Below, piece by piece: positions 8,094-16,481 of a stretch of 52,775 nucleotides of DNA (position 1 is its first letter; every line of letters starts with the position of its first letter). The position numbers were made by a program, and so were the translations under genes. The notes under the pieces were generated by a model. It was given only the letters and a program-made list of their open reading frames with translations, was not told the origin of the DNA and did not search any database. Source of the DNA: Desemzia sp045528445 (GTDB taxonomy: Bacteria > Bacillota > Bacilli > Lactobacillales > Carnobacteriaceae); NCBI RefSeq assembly GCF_045528445.1, contig NZ_JBGQQU010000024.1, positions 1 to 52,775 of the forward strand. Reading direction: 5' to 3'.

Positions 8094-8966
8094 TTATTTC
8101 GAATATTTTTCTTCGATTCCACTGAACCAGTAAGAGAAAATCACACCTATCACAAACATAATGAGAGAGAACACCAAAGTCAACGTAAAGGATAATCCAG
8201 ATGCTGCTAATCCTTCAGATGAGAATGCTGGGAGGATAACAGTTGGGAAAATAGCTAGAGATGAACCAATCACCATTCCTAAAATGAAATGATACATTTT
8301 TGAGTAGAAGCGAGTAAATAACCAGTCTGCTAATTTAGCCAACAATAATACGCACAGCAGGCCGCCGATAACTAAGGGAATAATCACACTAAAATCAAAT
8401 GAACTGATTCCTGCAGACATTTTTTCATACAAACCAAAGTAAATAAGGAAGTTGCTTGGACTCATTCCGGGAACGATTACTCCTAGACCGATCAAGGCCC
8501 CAGAGAACACCCAAGTTAAAAAGCCGGGAGCTAATTGTGTCAGTGACTGTCCGCCAATCACCATCAATAGAGTCAATCCAACAGCGCTGATCACAAGAAT
8601 GCTGATATCTACAGTATTGCGACCTTTTTCACCGGCAGTTTTCCATAAAGAGGGGAAAGTTCCTACAACAAAACCAATGAACAAGCAAGTAAACATAGCT
8701 TCATATTGGCCAAAAGCTTTTTCAACAAATGCAGAAAAGATGACTACACCAATAACGCCGCCGATACCAACCGGTAAAAAGTAACGAACATTTTGCAAGA
8801 AATTTTTAGTGATATTGCCTAAAAATGAAATGATTTCATCATAAAGTCCAAAGATAACAGCTAAGACACCGCCTGATAAACCGGGTAATATACCGCCGAT
8901 TCCTACTGCAGCTCCTTTTAACAATCTGATAAACCAATCTTTCGATGAGTTTGCCTCATTTTTCAA
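8094..8966 (-). CDS. DUF368 family membrane protein, probable polyprenyl-phosphate transporter (PopT type)
   Basis: A 290-residue integral membrane protein of the DUF368 family. The two internal repeats each carry a PGxSxx motif: GGILPGLSGGVLAV near residue 25 and GVIVPGMSPSNFLI near residue 165. About eight hydrophobic segments are visible. DUF368 proteins have been shown in other bacteria to recycle undecaprenyl phosphate across the membrane for cell-wall synthesis; that role here is inferred from family membership. It stands alone, oriented opposite to the sugar genes on both sides. GGAGAGAAAG precedes the ATG. Confidence 0.88.
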   Translation of the reverse strand: MKNEANSSKDWFIRLLKGAAVGIGGILPGLSGGVLAVIFGLYDEIISFLGNITKNFLQNVRYFLPVGIGGVIGVVIFSAFVEKAFGQYEAMFTCLFIGFVVGTFPSLWKTAGEKGRNTVDISILVISAVGLTLLMVIGGQSLTQLAPGFLTWVFSGALIGLGVIVPGMSPSNFLIYFGLYEKMSAGISSFDFSVIIPLVIGGLLCVLLLAKLADWLFTRFYSKMYHFILGMVIGSSLAIFPTVILPAFSSEGLAASGLSFTLTLVFSLIMFVIGVIFSYWFSGIEEKYSK

Positions 8967-9077
8967 TTGCCTTTCTCTCCTTTAGGTAGTACAATTTTTC
9001 ACTGTCTTTCATTATAAACAGATTTAATGAAAACACACAAGTATTTCAGCAAAACGTAATAAAAGATTAAAAATTAA

Positions 9078-9159
9078 AGTAACAGATTAAAAAAAAAAGA
9101 CTTGCTTAGGTGAGCAACATAGATTAAAATAAAATCAGATACTAAAGTAAGCGATTACA
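9078..9159 (+). promoter_or_regulatory. Promoter region with two operator-like repeats, upstream of EIIC
   Basis: TTGCTT (9102-9107), a 17-base spacer and TAAAAT (9125-9130) make a promoter. AGTAAGCGATTACA (9146-9159) lies just after the expected start of transcription, and AGTAACAGATTAAA (9078-9091) lies just before the -35. Both resemble the TGTAA-N4-TTACA sites at 6432 and 11658. About 115 untranslated bases follow, in which I recognise no riboswitch. Confidence 0.5.
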
Positions 9160-9277
9160 AAAAAGAAAGGAGGAGCAAAAGCGCACCTGAAATACTGCAG
9201 GCCCTATTATTTTTATCAGTTTTTACTCTTTAGGATTTAGTTGTGAGTACACATTCCGTTCAGAGGAGGAAATACAA

Positions 9278-9310
9278 ATGGATAAATTTTTGGACTTTTT
9301 ACAAGAATAA
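9278..9310 (+). other. Ten-codon 5' end of EIIC, cut by an in-frame TAA
   Basis: After a strong GAGGAGG (9264-9270), ATG at 9278 opens MDKFLDFLQE and then TAA at 9308, directly followed by ATG at 9311 in the same frame. The paralogous EIIC at 18092 begins MNGFIDKLSEKLLP, so the stop aligns with a Lys codon. This looks like an AAA-to-TAA nonsense change with possible reinitiation at the adjacent ATG. Confidence 0.75.
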
Positions 9311-10552
9311 ATGGCCCTACTTGCTTACAAATTAGATTCAAATCGGTATTTAACCGCTATAAAAAGTGGTTTTTTTGCAGCAATGTCTATTTTGATCATT
9401 GGTTCGATCTTTTTGCTGTTAGCCAATCTTCCCATTAATGGCTATGCAGATTTTATGGCTGGCATTTTTGGGGCTAACTGGTCTGAATTCTTTATGGTTC
9501 CTTATAATATGACCATGAATATTATGACGCCTTTTGTTATTATCGGTATTTCAAAATCATTATCTAGTCATTATAAAGTCGATGATGTAGCAGCAATCGT
9601 ATTGTCTATCGTATCTTTCTTGATTTTGACTCCAAGTTTGATTACAGCTATTTTAGCTACTGAGATTATGAGAGCTGTTGTACAACGCGGATGGGTCATT
9701 AAAATGCCTGAATCTGTACCCAGCAATGTAGCACGTTCATTTTCATCTTTGATTCCTGGACTTTTTGTTATTCTTTCCTTTAATGTTATCAGAATGTTGT
9801 TTGCAATGACTTCTTTTGAAACAGCTCACAATTTCATTTTTGAAGTGTTGCAAACACCATTGTTAGCTTTAGGCGGGTCTTTGCCTGCAATGATCATTGT
9901 GCTGTTGTTTGAAGCAATTCTCTGGTCTTTTGGGATTCATGGATCTCAAATCGTATCAGGAGTTATGTCACCGATCTGGCTGTCCTTAACGGCTGGTAAT
10001 GCGGAAGCTTTTGCAGCAGGACAAGCTTTGCCAAACATTATCAACTCTCAGTTCCATGATAATTTTATCAAACTAGGCGGAGCCGGCAGTACTTTAGGGT
10101 TAGCCTTATGTGCGCTATTCTTTGCAAAATCCAAACAATTTAAGACTTTAGGAAAATTAGCCATCGGTCCTGGAATGTTCAATATTAATGAACCATTGAT
10201 TTTTGGTATTCCAATTGTATTGAACCCGATTATGTTGATTCCATTTATTATTAATCCAATTATTATGGCAATCGTTGCTTATGCAGCTATGTCAACAGGA
10301 TTAGTGAACGTAGCCAATGGTGTCAACATCCCTTGGACAACTCCACCAATCTTTTCAGGGTTCTTAGTTAGTGGATGGACAGGTGCATTGCTGCAAGTTT
10401 TCCAAATTTTCTTAGGCGGATTAGTTTACTATCCATTCTTCAAACTAGTAGACCAAAAAGCTTATATGCTAGAACAAGGTAAAACAGAAGAAGAAATCTT
10501 GGAAGCTCAAACAACTGATACAGATGCTCCAACTGGAACACCATCTGTTTAA
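9311..10552 (+). CDS. PTS EIIC, lactose/cellobiose family, lacking its first 11 residues
   Basis: A membrane transport subunit of 413 residues as read from the ATG after the in-frame stop. It shares the EIIC body with the gene at 18092: several hydrophobic helices, the FGIHGSQIV stretch, GGAGSTLGLAL, PGMFNINEPLIFGIPIVLNP with the conserved Asn-Glu-Pro, and TTPPIFSGF. It would move a phosphorylated beta-glucoside into the cell, but EIIA and EIIB must come from elsewhere because neither is in the window. The ribosome site is far upstream at 9264-9270, so translation probably depends on reinitiation after the ten-codon leader. It may therefore be weakly expressed or inactive. The lost segment is the amphipathic N-terminus before the first membrane helix. 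Confidence 0.85.
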   Translation: MALLAYKLDSNRYLTAIKSGFFAAMSILIIGSIFLLLANLPINGYADFMAGIFGANWSEFFMVPYNMTMNIMTPFVIIGISKSLSSHYKVDDVAAIVLSIVSFLILTPSLITAILATEIMRAVVQRGWVIKMPESVPSNVARSFSSLIPGLFVILSFNVIRMLFAMTSFETAHNFIFEVLQTPLLALGGSLPAMIIVLLFEAILWSFGIHGSQIVSGVMSPIWLSLTAGNAEAFAAGQALPNIINSQFHDNFIKLGGAGSTLGLALCALFFAKSKQFKTLGKLAIGPGMFNINEPLIFGIPIVLNPIMLIPFIINPIIMAIVAYAAMSTGLVNVANGVNIPWTTPPIFSGFLVSGWTGALLQVFQIFLGGLVYYPFFKLVDQKAYMLEQGKTEEEILEAQTTDTDAPTGTPSV

Positions 10553-10569
10553 AGAATACACTAAAAGAA

Positions 10570-10615
10570 AAAACGATTCCTTCTACAGTTGTTATAGAAG
10601 GAATCGTTTTTTTAG
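10570..10615. terminator. Bidirectional terminator between EIIC and MBL genes
   Basis: AAACGATTCCTTCTA (10571-10585) pairs perfectly with 10595-10609 and is flanked by A and T tracts. Confidence 0.85.
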
Positions 10616-10619
10616 GTAT

Positions 10620-11486
10620 TTAGATTTGGCTTTCAGAAGAGTCATCTACAAATTTACCATAGTTGGGAACAGCCGCTTCATCAAAGTTGTCTGCTAATTT
10701 ATTTAAATCCTTTTTTAACTCGCTTCCTTCCATTGATGGACCGTGTCCTGTTATGGCTATATAAGGGTTCAGACTTGCTAATTTACGGACTGATTCCTTA
10801 GCGGCTGTCCAATCTGGTGTCAAGTACCTCGGGGGCCCGCTTAATTCTTTTTTCTGTGTCACTACATGATAGAGAGAGTCTTGTTTAGTAGTCACAAATG
10901 CATCTGCCGCGATCAGTAGCCGATCTTTATCTCTGAACAAAGCTATTTGGCCTTCTGTATGACCTGGAACATGGATCCATTTGAAATCAGATAAATAAGG
11001 TACTGTTCCATCTTCTGGTAAAGGATGGATATGAGAGCCTAAATTGATTGGTTCTATAGGGAAAGCTCCAGACATCTTAGCAATCAATCCACCTTCGACA
11101 GTAGAATCTCCTTTAGCATAGCTTTTTTTCCCTGTTAAATAAGGAAGTTCCATTTTATGAGCGTAAACAGGTATGTTCCAGTGATGAACTAGTTCGATCA
11201 CAGAACCTACATGATCGAAGTGGCCATGCGTCAAAATAATAGCCTTGGGAGTACTATTTCTCCCAAAACGTTCCTCTACAGCTGAGATAATATCATCAGC
11301 TTTATTAGGTGTGCCGGCATCAACGATAACAAAATCGTCGCTGACAATATCTCCAATCAGATAAAGGTTAACAAACTGGACAGTATAAACGTAGACATCA
11401 GGTGTCAATTCTTTTCCATGACTTCTTTTTATAGAAGTCATAGGGATAGACTTATAGTCTTTTCCGTAATACAGATTTAAATCCAT
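10620..11486 (-). CDS. MBL-fold metallo-hydrolase
   Basis: A 288-residue cytoplasmic metallo-beta-lactamase-fold hydrolase. The metal-binding HxHxDH motif reads THGHFDHVG (about residues 86-94). A downstream HVPGHTEGQIALF gives the second His ligand, DAFVTT the bridging Asp and ITGHGPSM the last His. The overall layout resembles Bacillus YflN-like proteins, and the substrate is unknown. AAGGAGGAAATCGACA precedes the ATG. It lies divergently upstream of the GH4 gene, with about 240 bases between them. No partner gene is evident, and a link to sugar use is not supported by the sequence. Confidence 0.85.
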   Translation of the reverse strand: MDLNLYYGKDYKSIPMTSIKRSHGKELTPDVYVYTVQFVNLYLIGDIVSDDFVIVDAGTPNKADDIISAVEERFGRNSTPKAIILTHGHFDHVGSVIELVHHWNIPVYAHKMELPYLTGKKSYAKGDSTVEGGLIAKMSGAFPIEPINLGSHIHPLPEDGTVPYLSDFKWIHVPGHTEGQIALFRDKDRLLIAADAFVTTKQDSLYHVVTQKKELSGPPRYLTPDWTAAKESVRKLASLNPYIAITGHGPSMEGSELKKDLNKLADNFDEAAVPNYGKFVDDSSESQI

Positions 11487-11652
11487 TGTCGATTTCCTCC
11501 TTAAGGATCAAAAATGCTATCAAGTAGTATTAAGACAAAAAAGGTAAGACACCTTTATTTTATCCAATTGAGCAAACTTATTCAGTTAATAACACTTGTC
11601 AACTGACAGTTAAGTCTTTTTGTTCTGTAATAAAGGTTTTTTCAAATTAAGC

Positions 11653-11682
11653 TTGACTGTAATGGATTACACATCTTATAGT
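11653..11682 (+). promoter_or_regulatory. Promoter with TGTAA-N4-TTACA operator, upstream of GH4 gene
   Basis: TTGACT (11653-11658), an 18-base spacer and TATAGT (11677-11682) form a promoter. TGTAATGGATTACA (11658-11671) occupies the spacer, with the same register as the GH1 promoter at 6427-6456. Confidence 0.65.
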
Positions 11683-11698
11683 GAAATTGTACTTAAAA

Positions 11699-11712
11699 AG
11701 AAAACGCTTTCC
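11699..11712 (+). promoter_or_regulatory. cre-like box overlapping the start of the GH4 message
   Basis: AGAAAACGCTTTCC matches the CcpA consensus core (GAAAACGCTTTC). It lies after the promoter and directly before the AAGGAGG ribosome site, so CcpA could act as a roadblock during growth on preferred sugars. Confidence 0.65.
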
Positions 11713-11725
11713 AAGGAGGATAACA

Positions 11726-13156
11726 ATGACTAAAGAAGCTTTGAAAATTGTTACGATTGGTGGAGGTTCAAGTTACACACCAGAATTGATTGAAGGATAC
11801 ATTAAGCGCAAAGACCAGCTGCCGATTAAAGATATTGTTTTAGTAGATATCGAAGAAGGTAAAGAAAAGCTGGAGATTGTTGGAGAAATGGCTAAACGGA
11901 TGGTCAAAGCAGCAGGTTTAGACTGGAACGTTGAATTAACTTTAGACCGTAAAACAGCTTTGAAAGATGCAGATTTTGTGACGACTCAGTTTAGAGTGGG
12001 ATTGTTAGACGCTCGTGTCAAAGATGAACGTATTCCTTTATCACATGGGGTTTTAGGACAGGAAACAAATGGTGCTGGTGGAATGCTGAAAGCTTTCCGT
12101 ACAATTCCGGTTATTTTAGAGATTATCGAAGATATGAAAGAACAATGTCCAGATGCATGGCTTGTAAACTTTACCAATCCTGCAGGAATGGTCACTGAAG
12201 CAGCAATCAAAGTAGGAGGATGGGAACGAACAGTTGGACTATGTAATGTGCCAATTGGCCATTGTTCATCTGCATCTGAAAAATTGGGCATTCCTGAAAA
12301 TGAATTGTTCTTTAAATTTGCTGGAATCAATCATTTCCATTGGCACCGGGTATGGGATAAAACCGGAAAAGAAAGAACAGCAGAATTGATCGACATTTTA
12401 TATGGACCTTCACAAAATGAAGAAGACAACCACTTAAAAAATATTCATAGTGCTTCTTTCCATTATGAGCAGATCAAAGATTTAGGTATGCTGCCTTGTG
12501 GGTATCATCGTTATTACTATATTGAAGATGAAATGCTGCAACACTCTATTGAAGAATTTGAAAGAGGCGAAACAAGAGCTCAAGTAGTCAAAGAAACAGA
12601 GAAACGTCTGTTTGAACTATACAAAGATCCTGCATTAGACTATAAACCAGAAGAGTTGTCTCAACGAGGAGGCACACATTATAGTGATGCAGCCTGTGAG
12701 ATTATTGCTTCTATTCAAAATGATAAACAAACTACCATGGTAGTGTCTACTCAAAATAATGGCACGATCACTGACTTGCCGTATGACAGTATTGTAGAAG
12801 TGTCAGGTGTGGTCACTGCGCATGGAGTCGAACCTTACAATTGGGGTGCATTCCCATCTGGAGCAGCTAGAGGAATCATCCAAAATATGAAAGGAATGGA
12901 AGAAACCGTTATTCGAGCAGCAGTTGACGGAGATTATGGTGCTGCACTACAGGCCTTTACAGTCAATCCTCTTGTTCCTGGCGGTAAGTTAGCTAAAACA
13001 ATTTTAGATGAATTACTGTACGCCCATAAGGATCACTTGCCGCAATTTGCGGATAAAATCAAGGAAATAGAAGGAAATCAGCCAGAAACAGTTGGTTATG
13101 TAGATGAATTGATGAAAAGTAATCATCCAGCAGTAGCAGAAGAAGTAAACAGTTAA
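11726..13156 (+). CDS. 6-phospho-beta-glucosidase, GH4 family
   Basis: A 476-residue NAD- and metal-dependent glycosidase (LicH/CelF type). The N-terminal IVTIGGGSSYTPELIEG is the dinucleotide-binding loop, VNFTNPAGMVTEA a conserved substrate loop, and CNVPIGH and GINHFHW supply the Cys and His metal ligands. GH4 enzymes cleave by oxidation at C3 and elimination, unlike GH1. AAGGAGG eight bases before ATG 11726 sets the start; an in-frame ATG at 11681 would run through the cre box and has no ribosome site. The promoter carries the same operator type as the GH1 gene and EIIC, so all three likely form one induced set. Cellobiose-type phosphates are likely substrates. Confidence 0.9.
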   Translation: MTKEALKIVTIGGGSSYTPELIEGYIKRKDQLPIKDIVLVDIEEGKEKLEIVGEMAKRMVKAAGLDWNVELTLDRKTALKDADFVTTQFRVGLLDARVKDERIPLSHGVLGQETNGAGGMLKAFRTIPVILEIIEDMKEQCPDAWLVNFTNPAGMVTEAAIKVGGWERTVGLCNVPIGHCSSASEKLGIPENELFFKFAGINHFHWHRVWDKTGKERTAELIDILYGPSQNEEDNHLKNIHSASFHYEQIKDLGMLPCGYHRYYYIEDEMLQHSIEEFERGETRAQVVKETEKRLFELYKDPALDYKPEELSQRGGTHYSDAACEIIASIQNDKQTTMVVSTQNNGTITDLPYDSIVEVSGVVTAHGVEPYNWGAFPSGAARGIIQNMKGMEETVIRAAVDGDYGAALQAFTVNPLVPGGKLAKTILDELLYAHKDHLPQFADKIKEIEGNQPETVGYVDELMKSNHPAVAEEVNS

Positions 13157-13159
13157 CCA

Positions 13160-13215
13160 TTAAAACAACAATAGAGGCTTACTCCAGTAGGAGTAAGCCT
13201 CTATTGTTGTTTTAA
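13160..13215. terminator. Very strong bidirectional terminator
   Basis: A perfect 26-base inverted repeat with a four-base loop lies between the GH4 gene and the convergent P-type ATPase gene, with T-rich flanks on both sides. Confidence 0.9.
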
Positions 13216-13228
13216 ACAAGATTAATAA

Positions 13229-15865
13229 TTAGTCATTTTTACTTGGAAAGAAAACTTTTTTTAGTTCCATAAGGATAACGGCAGCTAAAGCTAAACCTGC
13301 AGCAATTCCCCATTGTTCTAAACCAAAGTCAGCTGGAACATCAAATACTGAACGAACACCAGGCAACATAGTGATACCATACAATGCCATACAGAAGATA
13401 AATGCGTAAATAGCATACATATTAGAGAAGAAGCCAGCACCGATGGATGTTTGAGTATTTGAACGAGCAGGGAACACTTGTAACGTACGAGCTAGGATCA
13501 ATGTCGTAAATGCCATTGCAACACTCATTTCATCTGAATAACCTAATCCAATGTATTGAGAAATGATAACGGCAATACCGATCAAAATTCCACGGAAGAC
13601 TACAGAAGTAAACGTACCGCCAGCAAAAATACCCTCATTTGGATCGCGAGGTTTACGATTCATCACATTTGGCTCACCAGGTTCCATACCTAAAGCGATA
13701 GCAGGAATAGAGTCATTGACTAAGTTGATAAACAGTAGTTGTAATGCTGTAAACGGGCTGACCCAGTTCATTAATAAAGCAGCGATGATCGCGATGATTG
13801 CTCCTAAGTTACCTGAGAATAGGTAAGCAATCGATTTTTTGATGTTGTCATAAACGTTACGACCAACTTCAACAGCACTCACGATAGAAACAAAGTTATC
13901 ATCTGTCAATACCATAGCAGCAGAGTCTTTGGCAACGTCAGTACCACTACCCATTGCAATACCAATGTCCGCTTGTTTTAAAGCAGGAGCGTCGTTAACT
14001 CCATCACCTGTCATAGCAGAAACTTTGTCTCTGTCTTGCCATGCACGAACGATACGGATTTTGTTTTCAGGTGAAACACGAGCGTAGACAGAAATGTGTT
14101 CTAATTTTTCATGCAATTCTTCTTCGCTTAAAGCATCTAACTCTTGTCCTGTTAAGGCCAAGTCGCCTTCTGCAAAGATACCAATATCACGAGCAATGGC
14201 ACGAGCTGTCGTTTTGTGGTCACCAGTAATCATAACCGTTTTAATTCCGGCGCTCTTAGCTTCTTCAATAGCTCCATAAACAGCTTCACGAGGAGGGTCG
14301 ATCATAGCCATTAAACCAGCTAAAATCAAATCATTCTCGTCGTCAAAACTGATTTCATTCCCTTCTGGAAGGGGTTTGTAAGCAAATGCCAACACGCGTA
14401 ATGCACGATCTGAGAAGGCTTCATTTTGAGTTTGCAATGCTTTCAGACGTTCGTCAGTCAATTCAACGACTTCGCCATCCAACATCATTTTAGTACTGCG
14501 GCCAAATACTACGTCTGGACCACCTTTTGTCAACATTAAACGTTCTCCGTCGATAGTGTTGACGGTTGACATCAATTTACGGTCAGAATCAAATGGCAAT
14601 TCAGCTTCACGTGGGTATTGACGACGAAGATCTTCATACGATTTGTTTAATTTATTGCTGTATGCGATCATAGCCACTTCAGTAGGATCTCCAAGTTCTT
14701 GACCTTCTTCATTAATATTAGAATCATTGGCTAGAACAGCGATTTCCATCAAGCGTTTTTCATCGGCTGTCCAAGAATCAGGAGTTGTACTGAATTCTCC
14801 AGATTGTCCATTTGGCAAGAAATAATCTACGATAGTCATTTTATTTTGAGTCAATGTACCTGTTTTATCCGTACAAATGATACTTGTTGAGCCTAAAGTT
14901 TCAACAGCCGGTAATTTACGGATGATAGCGTGTTTCTTCGCCATTTTATTTGTTCCGACAGACAATACGATCGTTACAATAGATTGCAATGCCTCAGGGA
15001 TAGCAGCAACGGCAACGGCTACAGCAAACATAAACGCATTCAGCAGTTCGGTTTGAACATCTGTCACATCACCAAAGAAAATACGAGCAGCTTGGATAGC
15101 AAAGATCAAAATACTTAATAGTAAGATTCCGATACCCAATTTTTTACTAAATACATCTAATTTCTTTTGCAATGGAGTCTGTTTTGAGGAAGCGTCATCG
15201 ATCAAGCTAGCAACTTTACCCATTTCAGTGTTGTTACCAGTTCCTGTAACTACAAATAATCCACGTCCATAAGTAGTTAAGGTTCCACTGAAGACCATAT
15301 TAGAACGGTCACCTAGAGGAACGTCTCCGCTTAGGGAATCAGTGTTCTTTTCAGAGGCAACAGATTCACCTGTCAACATACCTTCTTCGATTTGCAATGA
15401 ACCGGCTTCGATCAATCGTCCGTCTGCAGGAACATAATCCCCAGCGTCTAAACTCACAATGTCGCCAACAACCAAATCTCTTGCTTCAACAGTGGCTTTT
15501 CCACCGTTACGCAATACTTTCGCAGAAGGAGCCGACATATTTTTCAGAGCATCTAATGAACCTTCAGCTTTTCTGGTTTGGACAACACTTAAAACAGAGT
15601 TGATCATCAATACCGCAAATATGATTAGAGACTCAGTTACTTCACCCAGCAACATTTGAATAATAGCTACAATCAACAGCACAACAACCATTGCATCTTT
15701 AAATGTTTCTAAAAATAGCTTTAAAACGGAATCTCTTTTCTTTTGTTTTAATTCGTTTAGACCATCGCGTTCTTGTCTACGTTTAACTTCTGCGTCTGAT
15801 AAGCCTTCTCTTGAAGCTTCAAAATCTTGATAGATCTGGTCCATATCTTTTTGATAGTTTTCCAA
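13229..15865 (-). CDS. P2-type cation-transporting ATPase, probable Mn2+ exporter
   Basis: A membrane pump of 878-881 residues. TGES (about residue 169) is the actuator loop, CTDKTGTLT holds the phosphorylated Asp (about 336), and TGDGVNDAPAL is the hinge. PEAL (about 293) is the helix-4 ion site and LLFINLVNDSIPAIALG the helix-6 site. The helix-5 stretch YLFSGNLGAII lacks the Glu that Ca2+ pumps carry after Asn-x-Gly. The gene is annotated as a Ca2+ ATPase in most relatives, but it sits behind a yybP-ykoY element, as does Lactococcus YoaB, so Mn2+ efflux is the better inference. TTG at 15865 is nine bases from GAAAGG; a GTG at 15874 abuts that site and is less likely. Confidence 0.88.
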   Translation of the reverse strand: MENYQKDMDQIYQDFEASREGLSDAEVKRRQERDGLNELKQKKRDSVLKLFLETFKDAMVVVLLIVAIIQMLLGEVTESLIIFAVLMINSVLSVVQTRKAEGSLDALKNMSAPSAKVLRNGGKATVEARDLVVGDIVSLDAGDYVPADGRLIEAGSLQIEEGMLTGESVASEKNTDSLSGDVPLGDRSNMVFSGTLTTYGRGLFVVTGTGNNTEMGKVASLIDDASSKQTPLQKKLDVFSKKLGIGILLLSILIFAIQAARIFFGDVTDVQTELLNAFMFAVAVAVAAIPEALQSIVTIVLSVGTNKMAKKHAIIRKLPAVETLGSTSIICTDKTGTLTQNKMTIVDYFLPNGQSGEFSTTPDSWTADEKRLMEIAVLANDSNINEEGQELGDPTEVAMIAYSNKLNKSYEDLRRQYPREAELPFDSDRKLMSTVNTIDGERLMLTKGGPDVVFGRSTKMMLDGEVVELTDERLKALQTQNEAFSDRALRVLAFAYKPLPEGNEISFDDENDLILAGLMAMIDPPREAVYGAIEEAKSAGIKTVMITGDHKTTARAIARDIGIFAEGDLALTGQELDALSEEELHEKLEHISVYARVSPENKIRIVRAWQDRDKVSAMTGDGVNDAPALKQADIGIAMGSGTDVAKDSAAMVLTDDNFVSIVSAVEVGRNVYDNIKKSIAYLFSGNLGAIIAIIAALLMNWVSPFTALQLLFINLVNDSIPAIALGMEPGEPNVMNRKPRDPNEGIFAGGTFTSVVFRGILIGIAVIISQYIGLGYSDEMSVAMAFTTLILARTLQVFPARSNTQTSIGAGFFSNMYAIYAFIFCMALYGITMLPGVRSVFDVPADFGLEQWGIAAGLALAAVILMELKKVFFPSKND

Positions 15866-15874
15866 ATTATACAC

Positions 15875-16113
15875 CCTTTCTTTTTGTCAAATTAGTACGT
15901 TGTTGAATTGCAGAGGAAAACCTAACTACTAAAGAGATAGTAGTAATAAATAACTTACATCTAACATACTATTCTAGCTGTTTTTTCACAAGAAACAGAA
16001 CTTGTATTTAACTGTCAAAATGCCTTGTATTTTATTTTGGCAGCTGATCAGCTGGATTAAAATGTGCTATCTCTTAATTCAATTCCTCCTTAAACAGTAT
16101 TCATAATAAAATC
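15875..16113 (-). other. Leader between riboswitch terminator and ATPase
   Basis: About 240 bases of untranslated leader. It contains an isolated AAGGAGG (minus strand near 16085-16091) followed by only a three-codon TTG frame, and an AGCTGATCAGCT palindrome (about 16040-16051). I see no real gene in it. Confidence 0.4.
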
Positions 16114-16254
16114 GACAAAAAAAGAGACTTATGCGGAATTGTTTATGGTTCAACAACTGCATAAGTCTCACTATTTAAGACAACACCAGTAGACCGTTAC
16201 ATCTACTTGCTGGTGACGTTGCCACAGCTTCAGCTGCCAGTTACTCCCTTATTG
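16114..16254 (-). ncRNA. yybP-ykoY (Mn2+) riboswitch with transcription terminator
   Basis: On the minus strand AATAAGGGAGTAA (16253-16241) is the conserved 5' side, and GTGAGACTTATG the 3' side that closes the basal stem. Between them are the CAGCTGAAGCTG hairpin, an AACGTCA-type segment and the CCAGCAAG/CTACTGG arm. The 3' side also forms the left arm of a perfect ten-base terminator stem (AGACTTATGC with GCATAAGTCT) followed by a T tract at 16124-16117. Mn2+ binding should stabilise the aptamer, block the terminator and turn on the ATPase. The family is known to sense Mn2+; recognition here is by eye. Confidence 0.85.
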
Positions 16255-16280
16255 GAAACTATTCGATTTCATCATAATCA

Positions 16281-16309
16281 AGTATATCGTATAACGAAAA
16301 CTGGCGCAA
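16281..16309 (-). promoter_or_regulatory. Promoter of the riboswitch-ATPase transcript
   Basis: On the minus strand TTGCGC (16309-16304), a 17-base spacer and TATACT (16286-16281) lie about 30 bases before the aptamer. Confidence 0.65.
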
Positions 16310-16364
16310 CAAAAAGAATGGAACTTTTTTATTGTTTTTATTAAGAATAATAAAGAACAATAAA

Positions 16365-16444
16365 TGAAAACGATTTAAAAAAGTTTGCTTATTTTGCAGA
16401 CAAATGCTCTTTTTTTTGTTATCCTTAAAAGTATAAAGTTATAA
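16365..16444 (+). promoter_or_regulatory. cre-like box and promoter of second GH1 gene
   Basis: TGAAAACGATTTAA (16365-16378) resembles a CcpA cre box. TTGTTA (16416-16421), a 17-base spacer and TTATAA (16439-16444) form a promoter downstream of it. Confidence 0.55.
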
Positions 16445-16481
16445 AATAAAAGTATAGTCATTTAAAAAGGAGAAGAAAGCT

